Source of the DNA: Choricystis sp. odSpoLacu1
Lineage: Eukaryota > Chlorophyta > Trebouxiophyceae
Reading direction: 5' to 3'
Assembly: GCA_958009055.1 (NCBI GenBank)
Contig: OY253650.1
Location: 434,001-498,000 of the forward strand
DNA length: 64,000 bases
Part shown: positions 10,073 to 19,871 of the stretch, one piece after another
Position numbering within the stretch: the first letter of the stretch is position 1
Layout: each line of letters opens with the position of its first letter
Program-made: the position numbers and the translations under genes
Notes under the pieces: model-generated
The model's database searches: none
The model's input: only the letters and a program-made list of their open reading frames with translations
Told to the model about the DNA's origin: nothing

Positions 10073-11422
10073 TCACGCCAACCGTAACACTCCTTCTGTC
10101 GTCACCACTGTCACCCCGCTCCCACCCCGCGTCGCCGCCGCGGCTGCCGCGGCCTCCGCAGTCACGCACGCAGCTTCAGGCATCGCCAGGTTTCGCAGGG
10201 GCACGATCGGCGAGTTTGAAGACGGTGGTCCCAGGGTTAACGGGGGAACAGATGGAGGGTGAGTTCTTTTGAATGTCAAAAAAAACTTTAGACGACTTGT
10301 CTCACTTGGCTCCCTTACTTCCAAACCTGCCGCCTCCGCCAACGCCACCAGCTCGGGCGGCGGGCCTGCAACGACACAATCAGCGCAGTGCGCGGCCGCC
10401 GCATCGCGGGCGGTGGCGCGCCCCCGGCCAGCGCGCGGGGTGAGGGGGGGGAGGGTGGACGCGCCGACAGTTGAGAGCGCTGCGTGGACACACACCCAGT
10501 CGCCTGCCGGCAGCGCGGCCGGCCCATCCAGGCCGGCGGAGCAGGCGTCTAGCAGGGATGCAGCTGACGGGCCGTCCAGGGCGTGCCAGGTTGCCAGGGC
10601 GACGGCAGCGGCGGCGGCCGCGGGGGGCGGCATGCCAGCGCGAGCGCCTGCCACCCGCACACGCAGCAGGGACACCAGACGAGGAGGAGGAGGCGCCGCC
10701 AGCGATGCCAGCGCGGCTGCCGCGGTGGCGGCTTGGACGGGCGTGAACCTGGCCTCCGCTAGAGCCAGCGCGGCGGCGGGGGGGAGCGCGTGGCGAGAAG
10801 CGGCTGCGGCACACAGCAAGTCGACCACAGCAGCAGGTGGGGCGGCCGCGCCGCCACTGCCAAAAGGAGCCCCCACGCCCAGGGCCAGGGACGCGGTCAG
10901 GGCGTCAAGCAGAGCTGCCGGTGGCCCGTAGCCCAGGCACGTCGCGGCGCGGACGGCGGCGGAGGCCGCTGGCAGAGTCGCCAGCAGCCGCCCTCTTCCC
11001 TCTGCAATCGCATCATCCGCCAGAGCGCGTCCACACGCGCCCATCAAGGCGGCTGTGAGGTCACGCGCCGCCAGGGAGGCGTGACCACAGGCGGCGACAC
11101 AGCGCAGCGTGCGCGCGTCGCGCTCTAGTGACGCGCGGGGGTCGGTGCCGTTGCGCCACGCTCGGGCCAGTGTGCCCGCCACAGTGTCAATAGCACGAGC
11201 ACACGCGGGCGATGGTGGTGCCCGTGTCGCAGCGACGTCAGCTACGAGGGCTCGCCCCGCGTCGACGACTGCGGGCGACGGCTGTTGTTGGCTCCTGTTG
11301 GCCAGGGCGTCCACCAGGGCCGCGGCGTCGACATCCAGGGAGCGAGGTGTTTGCACGGCTCGTGGTGGGGGGGGTCGGGGGGCGGGCGGGGCGCGGCCCG
11401 CCGGGAGCGGGGCTCGTCGCAT
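10073..11422 (-). CDS. Repeat-like Ala/Leu-rich protein, possibly an organellar RNA-binding protein
   Basis: An open frame of 449 codons from the ATG at 11422. The body consists of repeated helical pairs with Leu and Ala at regular spacing, such as AAAALASLAAPPPPRLVSLL and AAVALATWHALDG, reminiscent of OPR/FASTK-like repeats of organellar RNA-binding proteins, but no RAP domain could be recognised. An in-frame GTAAGG at about 10316 could be a donor, so about 15 residues near codon 370 may really be intron. The Arg/Pro-rich N-terminus could be a transit peptide. Its start is 136 bp from the divergent NIPA-like gene. Function unknown. Confidence 0.5.
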   Translation of the reverse strand: MRRAPLPAGRAPPAPRPPPPRAVQTPRSLDVDAAALVDALANRSQQQPSPAVVDAGRALVADVAATRAPPSPACARAIDTVAGTLARAWRNGTDPRASLERDARTLRCVAACGHASLAARDLTAALMGACGRALADDAIAEGRGRLLATLPAASAAVRAATCLGYGPPAALLDALTASLALGVGAPFGSGGAAAPPAAVVDLLCAAAASRHALPPAAALALAEARFTPVQAATAAAALASLAAPPPPRLVSLLRVRVAGARAGMPPPAAAAAAVALATWHALDGPSAASLLDACSAGLDGPAALPAGDWVCVHAALSTVGASTLPPLTPRAGRGRATARDAAAAHCADCVVAGPPPELVALAEAAGLEVREPSETSRLKFFLTFKRTHPPSVPPLTLGPPSSNSPIVPLRNLAMPEAACVTAEAAAAAAATRGGSGVTVVTTEGVLRLA

Positions 11423-11558
11423 TTCGCGGCTCGGCTAGTTGTGTTCGCACAACCTGCCATGCGCCAGTGTTTTGCCTCGTCCCGTCCCCCGTTGTGTCGG
11501 GGGTCGGCGGCACGTGAGAACGACACTCGCACTACGCATAAAAATCATTCTTCCCACC

Positions 11559-12629
11559 ATGGCAGCGCCGCAAACCGCCGCCGCCGTCAACCTGCCGCGC
11601 GGCGTCGCGCTTGCATCAGCCTCTGCACTCTTCATCGGCTGTTCCTTCATCATCAAGAAGATGGGGCTGCACCAAGCGGGGGCCACAGGCGTAAGAGCAG
11701 GTGTGTGCGTGTGTGTGATGGAAGGCAGGGAGAGTCGATGTTTCCTGGGGTGGTGTTCCACCCCTCCCCCTGCTTCATCAGCCGCTGGCGGTTTTGACTA
11801 CCTCCGCCACCCGCTCTGGTGGGCCGGCCTCCTGGCCATGGGCTTGGGCGAAGCCTGTAATGTCGCAGCCTACGCCTATGCGCCCGCTGCCCTGGTCACA
11901 CCCCTTGGCGGCCTGTCCATTCTAGTCGCCGCCCTTCTAGCTCACGCGCTTCTCGGGGAGAGGCTGACCCGCGCCGGGTGGCTGGGGGGCGCCCTCTGCA
12001 TTGCGGGCTCTGTTGTGGTTGTGCTGCACGCGCCCGAGGAGCCAGCAGTGACATCGCTGGATGACGTCGTGGCCCGCGCGCTGCACTGGCCGTTTGCACT
12101 GTACACGACACTCTCCCTTGCCACCGCCGCCTATCTCGCCTGTGTCATCGAGCCCCGCATAGGCTCCACATCGCCCTGGGTCCCGGTCGCCATCTGCTCC
12201 CTCCTGGGCTCCGTGTCCGTGTGCGGCGTGAAAGCAGTCGCGCTCGCTGCTCGGCTCACGCTGGCGGGATCCAATCAATTCAACAGGCTCTCCCCCTGGC
12301 TCTTCATCCTGTTCACAGCGGCCGTGGTGACAGTACAGCTTCTCTACCTCAACCGCGCCCTGGACGCGTTCCCTGCCGCCGTCGTCACCCCCACCTACTA
12401 CGTGCTGTTCACCTTCCTCACGCTGACCGCGGCGGCCGCCCTGTATGGGGGGGCCCCCACCTCCCTCGCGGCCGGCGTGGTAGGGCTGGTGGGGCTGGTG
12501 ACGACGGTGGCGGGGGTCGTGCTGCTGCACGATGGTGTGCAGAGCAGGGAGCAGGGCGCACGCGCGGGGGAGGCGATGCAGCTGACGGGGGTGCGTGGCG
12601 GGCGTGGTGGGGTGAGTGACAGGGTGTAG
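11559..12629 (+). CDS. NIPA-family magnesium transporter
   Basis: Exons 11559-11700 and 11782-12629 give 329 residues. The donor is GTGTGT at 11701, not the earlier GTAAGA, because only it keeps phase and preserves the family motif GATGVRA before GGFDYLRHPLWW. Further NIPA blocks are KKMGL, GEACNVAAYAYAPAALVTPLG, ALLAHALLGERL, and YLNRALDAFPAAVVTPTYYVLF. About nine hydrophobic segments fit an integral membrane protein of the DMT-like NIPA family, which moves Mg2+ across plasma or endosomal membranes. The polar tail after about residue 305 is low-complexity. The 81-nt intron could be read through in frame. Confidence 0.88.
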   Translation: MAAPQTAAAVNLPRGVALASASALFIGCSFIIKKMGLHQAGATGVRAGVCVCVMEGRESRCFLGWCSTPPPASSAAGGFDYLRHPLWWAGLLAMGLGEACNVAAYAYAPAALVTPLGGLSILVAALLAHALLGERLTRAGWLGGALCIAGSVVVVLHAPEEPAVTSLDDVVARALHWPFALYTTLSLATAAYLACVIEPRIGSTSPWVPVAICSLLGSVSVCGVKAVALAARLTLAGSNQFNRLSPWLFILFTAAVVTVQLLYLNRALDAFPAAVVTPTYYVLFTFLTLTAAAALYGGAPTSLAAGVVGLVGLVTTVAGVVLLHDGVQSREQGARAGEAMQLTGVRGGRGGVSDRV

Positions 12630-12765
12630 CTTTTGCAGCCAAAAAAATGAAGTCAGTGTGTGCACGTTGAACAAGGAACAAATGTGTTGAAAAGAAGGAC
12701 ACCTTTGTTGTTTGATACCACAAAAATGCCCGCACAACACGCACGCCCAGCACAAAAAAAAATGG

Positions 12766-12833
12766 CACACACACACACACACAACACGCACACACACAAC
12801 TCACACACACACACACAACACACACACACACAC
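12766..12833. repeat. CA-rich microsatellite
   Basis: An imperfect CA repeat of about 68 bp between the convergent stop codons of the NIPA-like gene (12629) and the first amino acid permease (12840). The permease stop lies within 10 bp of its edge, so the repeat forms that gene's 3' flank. Confidence 0.9.
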
Positions 12834-12839
12834 CAAACC

Positions 12840-14684
12840 TCACCACTCAAACGAGGGCGGCCGCCCCCCGGCGGGGGGGTGGAACACTTTGCGCTCCAGG
12901 TCGCGCAGCGCGCCCGCCGTGCCCAGCACCATCACACACCCCATGACCACCAGCGTGGCGACACAGAACCAAAAGTCCCACGCACGCCAGCTGGGCTGGC
13001 GCAGCTTGAGCCACAGGGCGGCCGGCATGAGGAACGTGGTGGGCGTGATGCAGAGGGCGCCGACAAAGCCGAGGATGGGGCCGAAAAAGGGGAGCGCGGC
13101 CGCGGCGGCCGCGATGCAGAGCACGCACGACGAGCGCAGCAGCAGGCGCCAGGGCAGGGAGGAGGGCAGGATGCCGCGTTTGAGGGCGAGGCCGTCAAAC
13201 ATGTCGATGAGGGGGAACCTGGGTGTGCCGGGGGGGGGGGTGCAGTGAGGGACTCTGGTGTGCCTCTTCTCGTCGTTGCCGCACCACCAGCACGCACACC
13301 ACCGCACCACCACCCCACACCAACTCACAAAAACACGTGGTAACTTGCCAGCACGTGGAAGAAGACGGCACAGTTGGCGGCCACGATGGCGCCCACCGGG
13401 CGCGACAGCGACGTCAGCATGTTGTCCGCGATGCCTGCCCCAAACGCCCAGTACCCCGTGATGGCCACACTGAAGTAGCACCACGCGGCCAGCACAAAGG
13501 TGAGCAGCACGGACAGCTGCATGCGGGGCAGGGTGGAGGGGGGGGCGGGCAGGGTGCCCTGGATCTCGCACGCGATGTTGTGGCCGCCATACGCAAAGGC
13601 GGCCGTCGCCAGCGCATTGAACGTGCCAAACACGCGGTCGGAGGGTGTTGTCCAGGTGGTGGGCGGGCCGTAGGACACGCCAGGGGCTCGGCCCCGCACC
13701 AGGGCGCCGACAAAGGCGACCATAATGTAGAAGAGGGACCCCGCCGCGCCGACGAGCGACACGTACGCGAGCTGGGAGAAGGAGCGCACCTGGACGACGG
13801 CCAGCTGGACGACGGAGAAGACGACGATCCAGCGGGAGAGGCCGCCCCCGGCGCCGCCCCAGGGGGAGGCGGGGGCCAGGAGGGCGACGATGTTTTGGAG
13901 GGAGGTCGCCGCCGTGATGGCGTAGGCGATCGGCAGCCCCACAAACTGGGCGACCTGCGGACAAGGAGTGTGTGTGTGTGTTGTGTGTGTGTGTGTGTTT
14001 GGAAACAAGCGCACGGGGTTGGCTGGGGCGTTTTGGAGTGCTGCTGCTGCTTGCTGTGTGTGTGTGTGTGTGTGTGTGGAATCGTCGAGCGCCCGCAGAC
14101 CCCCCCTCCCTTGTTTCCCCTCACCTGGAACGGCGTCAACAACCAAAACCCGGCGCGCTCCCCAAACGCGTGCATGGTCAGCTTGGGGTAGCGATCCATG
14201 GGGGCGTCCTTGCCGTTGACTTCATGCAGCTTGACCAGAAACACAAAGGTGACCAGGCTGATGGCCCACGACAGCACGAGCGCGGCGGTGCCGCCGCCCC
14301 AGCCGAGGGCGGCCATGGTGGAGGGTAGGGCGAGCACGCCCGCCCCCACCATGGCCGTGAAGTTGTGGAAGGAGACGTGCAGCACGGACGCGTTGCGGTC
14401 GGCGGTGCCGGCGCGGTGGGTGTCGGCTTGTTCTTGGGTCTGGGACGGAGGGGTTCAGGGCAAGGCAAGGCACGAGGTAGATGTGTCGCTCTTGGTAGGC
14501 CCATCCCCGCCCATCCACCCCCAACAAGGCCACCACCGCCACCCTCCCCTGCTCAACAGTCACTCACCAACCCCTCTGGTGGCACTCGAGGCAGCATCTG
14601 GCCAATGCAGCCACTCTCAGGCACTTGGGTCGGCGCGCCCTTTGCCACCCCGGCGGCGAGCCCTGCTTCTTCGTCGTGCGCCAT
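12840..14684 (-). CDS. Amino acid/auxin permease (AAAP family), copy 1
   Basis: Four exons fit in phase: 14568-14684, 14125-14439, 13329-13954 and 12840-13218, giving 478 residues. After a soluble N-terminus, the first membrane segment carries the family signature SFHNFTAMVGAGVLALP, followed by about ten more hydrophobic segments, including GGLSRWIVVFSVVQLAVVQ, FAYGGHNIACEIQ, the loop before LFPLIDMFDG, and LGFVGALCITPTTFLMP. Plant AAAP proteins are proton-coupled amino acid importers; the substrate cannot be told here. Introns contain GT microsatellites (about 13968-14000 and 14057-14078). A tandem paralogue lies 328 bp upstream in transcription order, with matching structure in the core exon. 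Confidence 0.93.
13608..13752. repeat. 145-bp tract identical to 15752-15896
   Basis: Inside the large exon of permease copy 1, 145 consecutive bases match copy 2 exactly, silent positions included, while sequence on both sides differs. It encodes the loop and helix around YGPPTTWTTPSDRVFG. The sharp edges suggest recent gene conversion. Confidence 0.9.
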
Positions 14685-15012
14685 TGACAGAATCACGGCC
14701 GGTCACAAGCCGAAACAAAGTTTTGGGTCGACGTTGGCTTGGGAGGCGCAGGGGCGAGAGTGGGGGAGTGTGGGCGCGCCAACCGTCAGCGCGCGCGAGA
14801 GAGAGGGCGACGCGCGAGCGAGAGTGTTGTCGGGCGCGTCGTCGTCGTAACCCCCACCGCTGGTTTCCTTTTTTCGTGGCCCAAAACACGGCCCGCCCCG
14901 CAGGCCACGCTGGTTCCAGGTGTTGCACGATGCTTGTTGTTGTTGGTTTGGTTTCAGGGTGTGGAAAACCAAAGGAAACACTTGAACGAAAAAAGCAAGG
15001 GCACACTCTCCA
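14685..15012. other. Spacer between the two tandem permease genes
   Basis: 328 bp between the copy 1 start and copy 2 stop. It must hold the copy 1 promoter and the copy 2 3' end. It has CG-rich pyrimidine/purine runs but no convincing ORF, RNA gene or TATA box. Confidence 0.6.
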
Positions 15013-16875
15013 TCACCACTCAAACGGCTTCGCACCGTGCCCAAACAAAACCTCCTTGATGAAATCGCGGACAGCCCCCACCACCCCCATCACCATGATG
15101 ACGCTCATGACTGCGAGGGTGGCCCAACAGAAGTACAGGCGCCAGTCTTTGGTGGTCGGCTTTTTGAGCTTGAGCCACAGCGCGCACGGCATCATGAACG
15201 TGGTGGGCGTGATGGAGGTGGCGCCCAGGAAGCCGAGGACAGCACCGAAAAAGGGGACGGCGCACGCGATGAGGGCGACGCCCACGACGAAGAGCGTACG
15301 CAGCACAAGGCGCCACAGCAGGGAGGAGGGCAGGATGCCGTGCTTGAGGGCGACGCCGTCCGCCATGTCGATGAGGGGGAAGAGGTAGATGTGGTAGCCG
15401 GCTGAGAGTGGGTTGTGTGGAGGGGTGGGGGGTTGGCGTGGGTGCAAACATCGGGCGGGCAGCGTTTTCCCGTCAAACCACCCAAACTCACCCATCACGT
15501 GGAAGAACACCGCCAAGTTCGCAGCCACAATGACGCCCACCGGGCGGGACAGCGTGGTGAGGATGTTGGGGGCGACGCTGGACCCAAACGCCCAGAACCC
15601 CGTGATGGCGACCGAAAAGTAGCAGGCCGCCGTCAGGAAGAAGGTGAGGTTGACCGACGTCATCATGCGGCGCAAGCTCGAGGGGGGCATGGGCAGGGTG
15701 GCCTGAATCTCGCACGCGATGTTGTGGCCGCCGTAGGCAAAGGCGGCGGTGGCCAGCGCATTGAACGTGCCAAACACGCGGTCGGAGGGTGTTGTCCAGG
15801 TGGTGGGCGGGCCGTAGGACACGCCAGGGGCTCGGCCCCGCACCAGGGCGCCGACAAAGGCGACCATAATGTAGAAGAGGGACCCCGCCGCGCCGATCAG
15901 AGACACCCAGGACAGTTCGTGGAACGAGCGCACTTGCACGACGGCGAGTTGCAGCACCGAAAACAGCACGATCCAGCGGGACAGGCCGCCCCCGGCGCCG
16001 CCCCAGGAGGAGCCGGGGGCCAGCAGCTTGACGCAGGTTTGCAGGGACTCGGCGGCGGTGATGGCGTAGGCGATGGGGAGGCTGTGGGGAGTGGAAAAAG
16101 GAGGATGGGACAAAGCTGAAGAAAAATGCGGCTTTCTTTTTCGACCCACCACCCGCCCGCCCCGGACTTTGCCGCCCTCCCAACAACAACACACCCGATG
16201 AACAGGATCAGTTGGAATGGCGTCAGCGTCCACGTGCCTGTGAGAAGAAGGTGGAAGGGGCAAAAAAGTCAAAAAGTCAGTTTTTTGCGCAGACGACAAC
16301 AAAAACCGCACCCTCCTTCTTCGCCACAACTCTCACCTAGCTTTTTGCCAAACGCGTACTGCGTCAGCTGGGGGTAGCGGTCCATGCGCCGCACGTCGGG
16401 CGGGTCGCCCTGCTCGTGCAGCCTGACCAAAAACACAAACGTGATCCTGGAGATGAACCACGACAGAAACAGGGTGACCGCGCCCGTGCCCCAGCCCAGG
16501 GCCGCCATGACGGCGGGCAGGGCCAGCACGCCGGCACCCACCATGGCGGTGAAGTTGTGGTACGCGACGTTGGAGATGTTGGCGTTCCGGTCGGCCGTGC
16601 CGGCGCGGTGGGTGTTGGCTTCTTCGGGGGTCTGTGGAGTGTGTCTGGGGGGGGGAGGGGGTCGGCAATCGCTCTCTGCGCCGCCCCTCGGCGAGGGCGT
16701 GTGTGTGTGGTGGGGGGAGGGGGGGGGGCGGAGGTCTCTCTGCCTGCGCCGTCCCGCGAGGGTCGCCAACTGGGCGCGACCCCATATGCCCTCGCCCGCG
16801 CCTTCCCACCCTCACGGTGGAGCGCCCCCGCCCTTTTGTCGCACATTCAACGCTGGCGCAAGCCACCCTCTGCAT

Positions 16876-16910
<35 letters not shown>

Positions 16911-17232
16911 AGGGGGCGCACACCAGCCGGGAGCCCCTCGCCTTGTGGCGGGGGCGGCTGACAACCGACCCCGACCTACTTGCACGCACGCGGGCTGCAT
17001 GTGCGCCCCTCCCCACGCCTCTTCCCCTGACTCGCCCCCCCCCCCCCCCCCCCACACACACGTACACACTCTCCACACTCACCAACCCTCCCTTCGGCAC
17101 GCGGCTGGCCTCCACCAGCTTGGCAAACCAGCCGGAGCCTTTGGTCGACAGTGCGTCGCTGCCCTTCTTGCCCAGCTGCACGCCGTCCACGGCGGCGGGG
17201 CAGGCCTTGGGGTGGCCTTCAGGGTCGGCCAT
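15013..17232 (-). CDS. Amino acid/auxin permease (AAAP family), copy 2
   Basis: Five exons fit: 17083-17232, 16337-16631, 16195-16237, 15492-16081 and 15013-15401, giving 488 residues. It has one more intron than copy 1: the 43-bp exon encodes TWTLTPFQLILFIG, which in copy 1 is split differently. Signature segments are YHNFTAMVGAGVLALPAVMA, GGLSRWIVLFSVLQLAVVQ, GYHIYLFPLIDMADG and LGFLGATSITPTTFMMP, with about 11 membrane spans. The N-terminus (MADPEGHPKACPAAVDGVQL) differs completely from copy 1. The first intron carries a CA repeat and a C17 run (17037-17053). Substrate unknown. Confidence 0.93.
15752..15896. repeat. 145-bp tract identical to 13608-13752
   Basis: Counterpart in permease copy 2 of the identical tract in copy 1, at a distance of 2144 bp and in the same orientation. 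Confidence 0.9.
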
Positions 17233-17268
17233 GTGTGTGGAGTCTTTTGGGGGGGCGCGCGCAGTGTG

Positions 17269-17362
17269 TCGAGAGCAGGCCTTTTTTTTTTGGGAGTGAG
17301 ACGAGGCTTCGGGGGTCGAGAGCAGGCCTTTTTTTTTTGGGAGTGAGACGAGGCTTCGGGGG
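17269..17362. repeat. 47-bp tandem duplication in the permease 2 leader
   Basis: Two head-to-tail copies of a 47-bp unit containing a T10 run and GGGAGTGAGACGAGGCTTC, ending within about 40 bp of the permease 2 ATG on the minus strand (17232). It probably lies in its 5' UTR or promoter, in the 240-bp space shared with the divergent zinc-finger gene. Confidence 0.88.
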
Positions 17363-17472
17363 TTGAGAGAGAGAGAAAGAAAAGGTTTTCGCTTCCGAGT
17401 CAGTCTCGCGAAAAAAAACCTTCTCTCTGTCCTCTTCCACCTAAACCGCGTGCCACGCGCCCCCGCCCAGCA

Positions 17473-18198
17473 ATGGGGGCCCCTATCGTGGGCGGCATGA
17501 GCATGCTGGAGCGGCTGCGCGCGGGTGCGTGTTGCGGGGCGTGGGAGTCGGGGGGGACTGCTTTGCCCCCCCCCAGCGATGGGGGGCAGGCCGAACACAC
17601 ACATTCCTCTGCGCCGCCTGCAACCACGCGGCCCGCGCTGCCCCATCTTCGCACCACGCGTGCTGTACACTTGGGGTCGTGCGCTGGGGCGCGCTGTTTG
17701 GGGGCAGGCCGTGGGGGCGGCGCTGGGGGCGACCGAACAAACGGTGCTTGCCCGAGTCGCGCGGTTGCGGCTTTCCCCGAGCATTGCGCTCTCCCCCGCT
17801 GCCGCCCCGTCCACCACGCCCGCCACTGTCGTGGTGATGCGACGGTGGCTGCACAGGGTGACCGGGCACGCAAGGGGGAGGGGCACTTTCTGTTGCCACG
17901 GGAGCAGGGGGGGCGGTTGGTGCCACGGAGGCCCGCTTTTTGTCTGTGGGGTGGAGACCGCCCGCCAGTCCACCCCGCCCACCGGCCATTGCCCTCCCCT
18001 CACACCTGAACGCCACACGACAGACAGCGTGTTTTAACTCAACTTTTAACCCGAAACCATCCACCCACTTTTAACCCCCAGAGCTTGCCACCGAAGTCGG
18101 CCGCCTGCCGCCCGCGCTGAGGTCGCCCTTCCCCGCCCTCCTCGCCGACTGCCTGGCCCCCGTGTTTGGGGAGGGGGACGGCGCGCCCGTGACACGGT

Positions 18199-18252
<54 letters not shown>

Positions 18253-19567
18253 AAGAGACGCCCCACTGAGTGGGGCGTCTGTCGCTCGTGTCTTTTGTCT
18301 CGACGCTCCTTCCCCCCCCTCCCCTCCAACCCACAGCCCTGCCGACGCCCCACCACCCACCCCGCCCCCCGCCACCTGGGCCGCCCTGGCCTCCGCCCTG
18401 GCCGCCCCGGCTGACGACGCCGCCCTGGCCGCCGACAGAGCCGCCCTGGCGGCGGCGGCAGACTCTGCGCGCCGCGAACTCGCCGGTGCGGTGGGCGCCC
18501 CCACCCCCGCCCCCCCTTCCCACGTGGACGGCGCCGACCTGGACCTCTTCCAGTGTGCTCGCTGCGCCGCCGTCATGGTGGCGGGCGCCCACGCGGCGCA
18601 CGAGCCGGCGTGCGAAGCCGCGGCCGCCGCGCGCGCGGCCAAGGAAGCGCGCGCGCGCGCCGATGCGGCTGCCGCGGCTGCCGCGGCTGCCGCCGCAGCC
18701 CGCGCCGCGTCGGCGGCGCGGGCCACGTCCCCCGGCCGGGCTGCCGGGCGGGGCGCCAAAAGGAAAGCGGCGCCCCAGGCGGCGCAGCCGCCGCCCGCGC
18801 CCGCGGCACGTGCTGCCGCGCTCCCTCGCCCCGCGTTTGCCGCCCCCGCCCCCCGCCCCCAAATCCTGCACACCGCCTACGGCGCCGGCGACGCCGCCCC
18901 CTGGGACGCGGGCGCTGCCGCGGCCACCGAGGCCGCCGCCGCCCACGCGGCCGCGGTGCAGCGCGCGACGGCGGCCGCGCTCGCGCGCTCGCAACACATG
19001 GCCGCCCTGGCCGCCGCCGCGCGCGCGCACCACCACGCCCACCACGCCCGACAAGTGGCCGCTGCCCAGCGCGCGGCGGCGACGGCGGCTGCCGCCGCTG
19101 TCGCCAACGCGTTTGTGCCGCTGCCGCCCGCGGCGGGGGCGGGGTGGGGGTTGGCGCCGCCCCCGCTGCGCGGCGGCGCGGCGTCGCGCCCGCCCGCCGC
19201 CTTTGTGCCGGTGGCGCCCGACCCCCTGCTGACGGCAGCGGGAGGGTTGCCGACCGCGCACGGCACGTGGCCGCCGGGCGTGCCGGCGTGGACGCTGCCT
19301 GTGCAGCAGGCGGGCGTTGCCGGGGGGGAGGGGTGGCCCCCGCCCTCCGCCCCACACGGCGTGGCCACGCTGCCCGCCCCCCTGGGCCCGCCCGCTGCTT
19401 ATGGCGATGGCGGGTGGGGGGCGCCGCACGCCGCTGCCGCCGCTGCCGCAGCCGCCTCTGCCCACCACCACCACCGCCGCTTGGTCCCGGTGCAGCCCGA
19501 CGTGCGCACTGACGTGCGCACCGCGTCTCTGTCGGCGCTACACACGGAGGACAGGGACGGCGTGTGA
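17473..19567 (+). CDS. Ala/Pro-rich protein with a small C2HC-like zinc finger
   Basis: Exons 17473-17524, 18082-18196 and 18337-19567 fit in phase and give 465 residues. Exon 1 encodes MGAPIVGGMSMLERLRA before a GTGCGT donor. In exon 3 the segment FQCARCAAVMVAGAHAAHEPAC has the C-x2-C...H-x3-C layout of small zinc fingers such as those of SAGA deubiquitinase subunits (Sgf11/Sgf73 type). It is followed by a long Ala coil, a basic patch RGAKRKAAP and His/Ala/Pro-rich low-complexity sequence. Nuclear location is suggested by the basic patch. The SAGA link is a guess from the finger spacing only. The 557-nt first intron is among the longest here. Confidence 0.55.
18256..18280. repeat. 12-bp inverted repeat with 1-nt spacer inside an intron
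   Basis: AGACGCCCCACT and its exact complement are separated by one G, directly after a GA-rich microsatellite (about 18200-18255), in intron 2 of the zinc-finger gene. It could form a hairpin in the pre-mRNA. Confidence 0.88.
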
Positions 19568-19871
19568 TTTTGCACAGACCTGACGTTTTTTTTTCTTTTT
19601 TTTTTCTGGTTGCCTCTCGTTTTCGTTTCCGCGCTGCTGCTGCTGCCTCTCTTGCTTGTTGGTGTTTTTCATTTGTTCAGGGGGCTTTTTCTTTTCCGTG
19701 AGACTGCTGCATTCGTTTGCACTTTATTTCTCTTTTTGTAATTGGCTGGACGCTGCCGCTGTCAAGAGAGAGAAAGGTCAGCGACCCCAAATAGAAACCG
19801 ACTCGGTTTAGCGGGCTTTCTCCACAATTTTCCTTTTTTGTTTTCAGTTTCCTCCCCTCGCCCAAGCCACC
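19568..19871. other. Intergenic spacer, T-rich
   Basis: 304 bp between the zinc-finger stop and the UTP10 start. It has long T runs and one TGTAA (about 19736), the usual chlorophyte polyadenylation signal, which may end the zinc-finger mRNA. No ORF or RNA gene was recognised. Confidence 0.55.

Noticed and set aside
11691..11700. GTAAGA donor for the NIPA intron
   Set aside because: It gives the wrong phase with the only good acceptor and removes the conserved GVRA residues.
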